Shown: positions 5,671 through 10,014 of the stretch, piece after piece
Layout of the letters: each line of letters starts with the position of its first letter
Numbering within the stretch: position 1 is the stretch's first letter
From: Oscillospiraceae bacterium
GTDB taxonomy: Bacteria > Bacillota > Clostridia > Oscillospirales > Ruminococcaceae
DNA: 10,014 nucleotides
Assembly (NCBI GenBank): GCA_030527085.1
Contig: JAUNBN010000033.1
Span: 1 to 10,014 of the forward strand
Direction: 5' to 3'
Notes under the pieces: generated by a model
Seen by the model: the letters and a program-made list of their open reading frames with translations, nothing else
Told to the model about the DNA's origin: nothing
Databases searched by the model: none
Translations under genes and position numbers: made by a program

Positions 5671-7195
5671 CGTCGTCCTCCTTTGCGGCGGGCAGGCGGA
5701 AGCTAACCCTCGTCCCGCGCCCCTCTTCGCTTTCAAAGCTGAGAGAGCCGCCGTGCAGCTCGGCTATTCTCGAAGCGAGCGTCAGCCCCAGGCCGCTGCC
5801 GTTCTCGGAGCGCGCGCGGGATTTATCGACCATATAAAAGGGCTCGGTTATCCGCTTGAGATTTTCCTTTGAGATGCCGCGCCCGTTGTCGCTGACGGCT
5901 ACTGTTACTGACTCGCCCTCCCTTTGCCAGTTAATCTCTACTATGCCGCCGTTTTCGGGAGTGTCCGGATTACGCGCTTTTTCCGCTGTGCCGCTCTCGC
6001 AGGCATTGCGCGCGTTGAGCACAAGATTGCGAAGCAGACAGTCGAGCAGCACCGCGTCGCCCATTACCGGCAGGGCTACGTCGCCCCTCGCGCTTATCTC
6101 CACCGGCTTTTCACTTTCGGGCAGCGTGGCGAGCAGGCTCGCGCAGAGCTCGCTTAACAGTACGGGCCTGGTCTCGAGCTTTTCTTCTTTCAGCCCCATT
6201 AGGAGCATGAGCTTTTGGGAAAGCGCCTCGAGTCTGCGCGTCTCGCGCCAGATATAGTCCTGAGCCGTCTCGCGCTGGCTTTCGTCCTTGAGCCCCGAGC
6301 AGAGCAGGGAGGAGTAGCCGAGCATGGCCGCCATCGGCGTTTTTATTTCGTGAGTAAAGGCCGCCACAAAATCCTCTCGCTGCTTGAGGCCGAGCTTCAG
6401 CTCCTCTATATTGCGCTCAACGGCCTCGGCCATGGCGTCGAAGCTGCGGCTCAAGGCGCCGAACTCATCGCCGCTCTTTATATCGGTGCGCTCGCTGTAG
6501 CTGCCCGAGGCTATGCTCTCGCTCGAGGCCTTGAGTCTTTTGAGCGGGCGGGTGAGGTAGCCCGAGAGAAGGGCTGTGAGCAGCGCGGCCGCCCCCAGCG
6601 TGCAGAGCGTAAAGAAGCTGAGGTCCCGCAGCTGCTCGCTTCTCGAAGCGAAGGGCTGCCCAACGCTGAAGGCGCTCACAAGCGATACCTCGGGATTTGC
6701 GACTGCGAGCGGAGTCGCCATGAGCATATATATCTCCCCGCCGGCGCCTTCAAAAAGCGAATACTCGTTCTGCGCCAGGCTCAGCGCCGCTATCTGAGCG
6801 TTTTGGCTTACTCCGCTTGGCATGGCGGAATATATCGAAGTGCTGTCAGCGAGCCTTACGCTGAAGCCCGCCGAACCGTCGGGCGGCGTCTGCTCCAAAA
6901 GAGCCAGCGCCGCGCGGGAGAGTGAATAATTGCAGTCGGCGATTTGAGTGCGGGAGCCGTAGCTTGAGAGCTCGAGCCCGGACAATTCTCTCTGCCTGGC
7001 GCTCTCGGCGGCCATATACAGCGCGCTTTCGCGCTCGAGGAAATAGCAGCTCTCGCTGTGGCGCTGCGTGTTTTGCCGCGCCGCCGTCTCGAGCGAGGTT
7101 TTGAAATTGCGCTCTATCATCAGATAGCCGTTGAGCGTTAAGCACAGCGTGAGCAGCAGCATTATGGCCAGCGCCATTTTAAGAGAGAGCTTCAT
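5657..7195 (-). CDS. Membrane sensor histidine kinase
   Basis: This 512-residue HisKA-type sensor kinase autophosphorylates on a His and passes the phosphate to its response regulator. Order of parts: first membrane helix (about 7-27), an extracytoplasmic domain (about 28-190), second membrane helix (192-214), HAMP linker (about 215-267, starting TRPLKRLK and including GDEFGALSRSFDAM), and the dimerisation/phosphoacceptor box FTHEIKTPMAAMLGY (280-294) with His282. The ATPase domain has N-box LLRNLVLNARNA (387-398), G1 DNGRG (436-440), F-box EPFYM (451-455) and G2 GSGLGL (466-471). All catalytic residues look intact. The ATG overlaps the regulator stop codon as ATGA (7192-7195), a sign of translational coupling, and GGAGAAGGAAG precedes it. 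The sensor domain is not a recognisable PAS or Cache domain to me, so the signal is unknown; an envelope cue is plausible. The 3' end overlaps the next gene by 14 nt. Confidence 0.95.
   Translation of the reverse strand: MKLSLKMALAIMLLLTLCLTLNGYLMIERNFKTSLETAARQNTQRHSESCYFLERESALYMAAESARQRELSGLELSSYGSRTQIADCNYSLSRAALALLEQTPPDGSAGFSVRLADSTSIYSAMPSGVSQNAQIAALSLAQNEYSLFEGAGGEIYMLMATPLAVANPEVSLVSAFSVGQPFASRSEQLRDLSFFTLCTLGAAALLTALLSGYLTRPLKRLKASSESIASGSYSERTDIKSGDEFGALSRSFDAMAEAVERNIEELKLGLKQREDFVAAFTHEIKTPMAAMLGYSSLLCSGLKDESQRETAQDYIWRETRRLEALSQKLMLLMGLKEEKLETRPVLLSELCASLLATLPESEKPVEISARGDVALPVMGDAVLLDCLLRNLVLNARNACESGTAEKARNPDTPENGGIVEINWQREGESVTVAVSDNGRGISKENLKRITEPFYMVDKSRARSENGSGLGLTLASRIAELHGGSLSFESEEGRGTRVSFRLPAAKEDDDEKL
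5677..5684 (-). promoter_or_regulatory. Strong ribosome binding site inside the kinase gene
   Basis: AAAGGAGG on the minus strand lies 6 nt before the ATG at 5670, within the kinase coding region. It fixes the start of the downstream 218-residue protein and is the best Shine-Dalgarno match in the operon. Confidence 0.85.
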
Positions 7196-7848
7196 TCTTC
7201 CTTCTCCAATCGGTAGCCCACGCGCGCGAGCGTCTTAATGCGCTCCTCCCAGCCGAGCTTTCGGCGCAGCCGCTGAATGTGGGTGTCGAGCGTCCGCGTG
7301 TCCGAGCCGGGCTCTCCCCAGACCTTTTCGTATAGCAGTTCCCGGTAGAGGGTCTTGCCGGGGTTCTGCATGAGAACTGTAAGCAAATCGAGTTCGCGCG
7401 GCGTGAGGTCGATTAGCGCGCCGCTGCGCCTCACCTGCCGCCCGGCGGGGTCGAGCTCAACTCCCCACAGAGTAATGTTTCCCGCTGTCTTGCCGTTCCT
7501 GCGCAGCACCGACTCCACCCGCGCCACCAGCTCCAGCGGCTCGAAGGGCTTTACTATATAGTCGTCCGCGCCCATGCGAAGCCCCCTCACCCGGTCCACC
7601 ACGTCGCTCTTCGCGGTCAGGAATATTACGGGGATGCCCAGCGGCGCGATGTACTCTATAAGCTCGTAGCCGTCTATATAGGGCAGCATGATATCCAGCA
7701 GCACGAGGTCGTAGTCGCGCTCTTCTATCAGGTCGGCGGCCGCCTTGCCGTCCGCCGCGAGAGTGCAGGAATAGCCCGCGTTTGTCAGCGTCATCTCGAT
7801 AAGCTCGCGCAGGGGCTTTTCGTCGTCAACAACAAGTATCGTGTACAC
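7192..7848 (-). CDS. OmpR-family DNA-binding response regulator
   Basis: This 218-residue two-domain regulator is the cognate partner of the adjacent histidine kinase. The receiver domain (1-116) has the acidic pair Asp8/Asp9, phosphoacceptor Asp52 in LVLLDIMLP, Thr78 in IFLTAKS and Lys100 in IVKPFEP, all canonical. The C-terminal winged-helix domain (about 125-216) has LTPRELDLLTVLMQNPGK, RTLDTHIQRLRRKLG and TLARVGYRLE, typical of OmpR/PhoB/VanR regulators that bind direct repeats at promoters. The start is GTG at 7846-7848; GGAG lies 9 nt upstream, within the last codons of the lipoprotein gene, which stops only 3 nt before. Thus lipoprotein, regulator and kinase are probably translated from one message. 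Self-regulation is usual in this family but no binding site could be assigned. Confidence 0.95.
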   Translation of the reverse strand: MYTILVVDDEKPLRELIEMTLTNAGYSCTLAADGKAAADLIEERDYDLVLLDIMLPYIDGYELIEYIAPLGIPVIFLTAKSDVVDRVRGLRMGADDYIVKPFEPLELVARVESVLRRNGKTAGNITLWGVELDPAGRQVRRSGALIDLTPRELDLLTVLMQNPGKTLYRELLYEKVWGEPGSDTRTLDTHIQRLRRKLGWEERIKTLARVGYRLEKEE

Positions 7849-7851
7849 TTT

Positions 7852-9282
7852 TTAATTCTCCGTGATGTCTCGGTAGTTGGGTATGCCGCTCCAGTAGTCG
7901 CTCTTGGAAATGAGAGCGAAGGTCCGCTTAATGACGCCGACGGTGCAGGGCTCGCCGCTTGAGGATACGCCGGGTTCTTCAAGCATGGCGTAGTCCGTGC
8001 AGAGCAGGAAGTCCGTTTCGCTCTCGCACAAGTATCTGAGCATGCGCCGCCCTGTGTTTACGTCCGGGCCGCTGAGCGGCTCAAAGGGTTCAAGCGGCGA
8101 GTCAAAGCTCTGCGATATAAAATAGGCGCTTGAGCCGTCCGCGAGCCAGGCGGTGAAGAGGTATTTCCCGCCGTAATAGTCACAGAAGAAAGAGCTCCAA
8201 TCCCCCGGCGCTTCGAAAACCTTTACGTATTCGCCCGTGTCCGGCTCGTAATGATATAAGGCTCCCGCTTCCCCGCGCGCCGAGTAGAGCTCGCCGTTAA
8301 TAATCATTATATCGCCGGAGTCGCTCCAGTCGGTATTCATATCGACCTCGTCCTCAAAGACTATGCTCTCCCCGCCGGTTTTGAGGTCTGTCGTATAATA
8401 GCATATCGTGTACTGCCTGTCCGTATCGCTCTGTATGGGTTCCCCGTTCGAGTCCAACTTGATGCCGCTCGACAAAAGCTTTCCGCGATATAGGTCTGTC
8501 GTGCCGCCGGAGGCCGTCGTCAGGCTGTGCCTGTAGGGCATTCTCGAAAGCTCCTCGCCGCTCACGAGGTCGAGCGTCACGATATAGCGCTCGTATTCAT
8601 AGGCAGAGGTATAAACACCCGTCTGGCTTTCCACAGGCACATGATTTGCGCCGGTGATCTCGCTCAGAAAGAAGTAGAGGTATCTTCCGTCGCAAAAGAG
8701 AGGCGAGCTTATAGAAAGCGCGCCGACGCATCTGACCGCGGAGACCTCCTCAGGCTCGTCCGCCCCGACTTCAAAATCATACCGTACAAGCGGGCGGCGC
8801 TTGGCGCCGTCTATTTCGGCTATATCTATGCCGGCGGGGCGGATAACCCTTTTGGGGTCTCCTGCGTCGCACAGAGGCTCGTTATAGACGATAAACATCA
8901 GATCCTCATAGTTGTATAATCTGTAGAGGGATGCAGCCTCGATAAACGCGCCGCACTCGGGCGTATCGTGCGCGCAGCCCTCTAAATGGCAGATGGGGCT
9001 TCTGGAGGCGCTTTGCATATCAATAAAATCTATGCGACAGTAGTTCCCGAACCGGCCGGATTGCCGCTCGCACTCATAAACGCCGCGAGAGCTGCGATAG
9101 CCGGACATATAGTATCCTCCGTTTGTGCAGTCTGAGAGCATAACAAGCTCTCCCGCCTCCAGCTGACTTTGCGCCTCGGCAGTCACTTCGCTGAGCGTTT
9201 CGCCGTCCTGGGTCTGCTGCTGCGCCGCGCAGCCCGAGAGCGCGAACGAGAACAGCAGCAGCAGTGTGATAAGCTTTTTCAT
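7852..9282 (-). CDS. Exported lipoprotein with Cys/His motif, probable beta-propeller
   Basis: This 476-residue protein is the first gene of the operon. It starts MKKLITLLLLFSFALSGCAA: a short signal peptide with lipobox LSGC, so Cys18 should be lipidated and the protein tethered outside the membrane. Near residues 98-110 lies C-x4-C-x-H-x4-C (ICHLEGCAHDTPEC), similar to a motif I recall from large lipoproteins of gut Clostridia. The rest consists of repeated short strands (for example GRYLYFFLS, GELYSARG, LYHYEPDTGEY, GGKYLFTAW), suggesting a beta-propeller-like fold, and no enzymatic signature was seen. The ATG at 9282 is chosen over one at 9327 because it gives a proper signal peptide and AAAGGG precedes it by 8 nt. 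With a regulator and kinase directly downstream, it may sense or report envelope state; this is inferred. Confidence 0.85.
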   Translation of the reverse strand: MKKLITLLLLFSFALSGCAAQQQTQDGETLSEVTAEAQSQLEAGELVMLSDCTNGGYYMSGYRSSRGVYECERQSGRFGNYCRIDFIDMQSASRSPICHLEGCAHDTPECGAFIEAASLYRLYNYEDLMFIVYNEPLCDAGDPKRVIRPAGIDIAEIDGAKRRPLVRYDFEVGADEPEEVSAVRCVGALSISSPLFCDGRYLYFFLSEITGANHVPVESQTGVYTSAYEYERYIVTLDLVSGEELSRMPYRHSLTTASGGTTDLYRGKLLSSGIKLDSNGEPIQSDTDRQYTICYYTTDLKTGGESIVFEDEVDMNTDWSDSGDIMIINGELYSARGEAGALYHYEPDTGEYVKVFEAPGDWSSFFCDYYGGKYLFTAWLADGSSAYFISQSFDSPLEPFEPLSGPDVNTGRRMLRYLCESETDFLLCTDYAMLEEPGVSSSGEPCTVGVIKRTFALISKSDYWSGIPNYRDITEN

Positions 9283-9313
9283 CTGAATATCCCTTTCAAT
9301 GATGCTGTATGCC

Positions 9314-9363
9314 GCCTGAAAAAGCAACTGAAGCCGGGTTTCCTCGCGCGCGCTTTTTCAGGC
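9314..9363 (-). promoter_or_regulatory. 12-bp-arm inverted repeat in the lipoprotein leader
   Basis: GCCTGAAAAAGC (9314-9325) and GCTTTTTCAGGC (9352-9363) are perfect inverted repeats with a 26-bp spacer, just upstream of the operon's first gene. With one mismatch the arms extend to 15 bp. It could be a leader hairpin or a paired operator. No convincing -35/-10 pair was found around it. A small dyad ACACA-CT-TGTGT (9397-9408) lies further upstream. Confidence 0.5.
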
Positions 9364-9454
9364 CGCACCTTTAGTTTCTGACGCTTACAGCCTATCACAC
9401 ACTTGTGTCTGAATTTCGTCCGTCCCGGACGCCGCGCAAAGAGCAAGGAGCGGA

Positions 9455-9494
9455 AAAGGCCGCGGCAGACCTTTTAAGTCTGTTCGCGGCCTTT
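9455..9494. terminator. Strong two-part hairpin, probable bidirectional terminator
   Basis: AAAGGCCGCG (9455-9464) pairs with CGCGGCCTTT (9485-9494), and inside it CAGAC (9466-9470) pairs with GTCTG (9478-9482). Leftward, the stem ends in CCTTTTCC. It lies between the septum-protein gene and the lipoprotein operon, and would insulate the operon from leftward read-through. Confidence 0.55.
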
Positions 9495-9510
9495 GCTTCA
9501 GCTTATGTAT

Positions 9511-9601
9511 GGGAGTGTCCCACTGCGTGGATTTTTTTACTGCCTTTCCCCCGCCTACGGCGGGGAAAAGACAGCGTATTACACGCCCTTGAGCCACTCC
9601 C
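9511..9601. repeat. Dispersed nested palindromic repeat, copy B
   Basis: This 91-bp copy matches 4762-4849 nearly base for base. Its outer arms are perfect (GGGAGTG 9511-9517, CACTCCC 9595-9601), the middle arms are GCGTG (9525-9529) and CACGC (9582-9586), and the central 16-bp arms (9540-9555, 9559-9574) carry two mismatches around the loop TAC. The loop is the reverse complement of copy A's GTA. TTATGTAT (9503-9510) and TTCTGTAT (9602-9609) directly flank it, a 7-of-8 direct repeat that may be a target-site duplication. It is non-coding; the T-tract here is ATTTTTTT instead of T5. Confidence 0.85.
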
Positions 9602-9657
9602 TTCTGTATATGGTGTCGAACCAAAAGCGGGTTTAAAAGAGCTGTACAGCGTTTTGC

Positions 9658-9706
9658 AAAAAAAACAGGCGCTCTTCTGCAACGAGCTTCCATGTGGAGG
9701 CGCGCC
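9658..9706 (-). terminator. Probable terminator of the DivIC/FtsB-type gene
   Basis: Read leftward from the stop codon, GGCGC pairs with GCGCC (plus-strand 9702-9706 with 9668-9672), enclosing smaller stems, and a T8 run follows (A8 on the plus strand at 9658-9665). The outer stem is only 5 bp but the T-run is strong. Confidence 0.45.
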
Positions 9707-9707
9707 T

Positions 9708-10014
9708 TCAGCCCTCCGTACCCGCCGCGTCCTCAAACACGCGCTCGTCGGCAGCGGCGTAGCCGAGCTTTTCGCGGGCTATGCGCTCTATATAAGAGGA
9801 GTCGTCCTCGCCGAGAATAACGCGGGAGAGCTCGTCGTTCTCGAGCTGCTTTTCGTTGATGGCTGCTTTTATCTCGTTTAAGGTCTGCCGCTCCTTATAT
9901 ATCTCTATTTGAGTGTTGACGATGCTGTAGAGAAAATAAAGGCAGGCCAGCGCCATAAAAAAGAGCACCAGCTTACGTCTGCGTATAAGGCTTGCGCGGC
10001 TCTTTTCCTGAGCC
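9708..10014 (-). CDS. DivIC/FtsB-like septum formation initiator (partial)
   Basis: This is a small division protein of the FtsB/DivIC (septum formation initiator) family, which forms a membrane complex with FtsL and FtsQ/DivIB at the division site. Visible from the window edge: a basic cytoplasmic segment (SRASLIRRRKL), one membrane helix (VLFFMALACLYFLYSIV), a coiled coil (about 45 residues rich in Glu, Lys, Leu and Asn), and the C-terminal signature YIERIAREKLGYAAADERVF. The frame is open through a possible GTG at 9968 up to the window edge, and the basic segment is typical of the family, so I treat the gene as starting outside the window. The stop is at 9708-9710. Its division partners are not visible. 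Confidence 0.85.
   Translation of the reverse strand, partial: AQEKSRASLIRRRKLVLFFMALACLYFLYSIVNTQIEIYKERQTLNEIKAAINEKQLENDELSRVILGEDDSSYIERIAREKLGYAAADERVFEDAAGTEG

Noticed and set aside
5671..5736. Upstream start at 5736 for the 218-residue exported protein
   Set aside because: It would add a 22-residue basic peptide ahead of the signal sequence, while the ATG at 5670 has an ideal AAAGGAGG site.
9283..9327. Upstream ATG at 9327 for the lipoprotein
   Set aside because: It would put 15 residues before a complete lipoprotein signal peptide, and it lies inside the inverted-repeat leader; the ATG at 9282 has its own ribosome binding site.
9708..9968. GTG at 9968 as the true start of the DivIC/FtsB-type gene
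   Set aside because: The frame is open upstream to the window edge and encodes the basic cytoplasmic segment expected in this family, so the start is probably outside.

Overview
The window looks like chromosomal DNA from a GC-rich Gram-positive-type bacterium, most likely an uncultured member of the Clostridia (Bacillota). The support is a single-chain glycyl-tRNA synthetase, TypA/BipA, a short DivIC/FtsB-type septum protein, strong AGGAGG-type ribosome binding sites, and a gut-Firmicute-style lipoprotein next to an OmpR/VanS-type two-component system. Isoleucine is very often encoded by ATA despite the high GC. The taxonomic call is inference; no rRNA or species marker is present. No tRNA, CRISPR array, transposase, phage or toxin-antitoxin gene was seen.

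Left part, + strand (1-4616): the 3' end of glycyl-tRNA synthetase; a possible terminator; a sugar-transfer-type ATP-grasp ligase; a 309-bp gene-free stretch (1302-1610) holding a good sigma-A-type promoter, a large palindromic hairpin element and an attenuator-like structure; typA starting at a TTG codon; and an NAD-dependent extended short-chain dehydrogenase/epimerase. These look like housekeeping or envelope genes in separate short transcription units.

Convergent gap (4617-5013): about 400 bp without a gene. It contains terminator-like hairpins for both directions and copy A of an 86-88 bp nested palindromic repeat.

Right part, - strand (5014-9282): a tightly packed four-gene operon transcribed leftward: an exported lipoprotein with a Cys/His motif, an OmpR-family response regulator (GTG start, 3 nt after the lipoprotein stop), a membrane histidine kinase (ATGA overlap) and a small membrane-anchored extracytoplasmic protein of unknown function (14-nt overlap, with a strong AAAGGAGG site). 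The natural reading is a cell-envelope signalling cassette with one or two accessory extracytoplasmic proteins beside the kinase; the stimulus is not evident.

Right end (9283-10014): a 425-bp gene-free stretch with a 12-bp-arm inverted repeat in the lipoprotein leader, a strong hairpin, copy B of the palindromic repeat and a probable terminator. It is followed by the 3' part of a DivIC/FtsB-type gene that runs off the window.

The most unusual signals are the pair of dispersed nested palindromes, whose central loop is reverse-complemented between copies, the related palindrome in the typA leader, and the four-gene signalling operon with its uncharacterised accessory proteins. I see no clearly new enzymatic or defence system.
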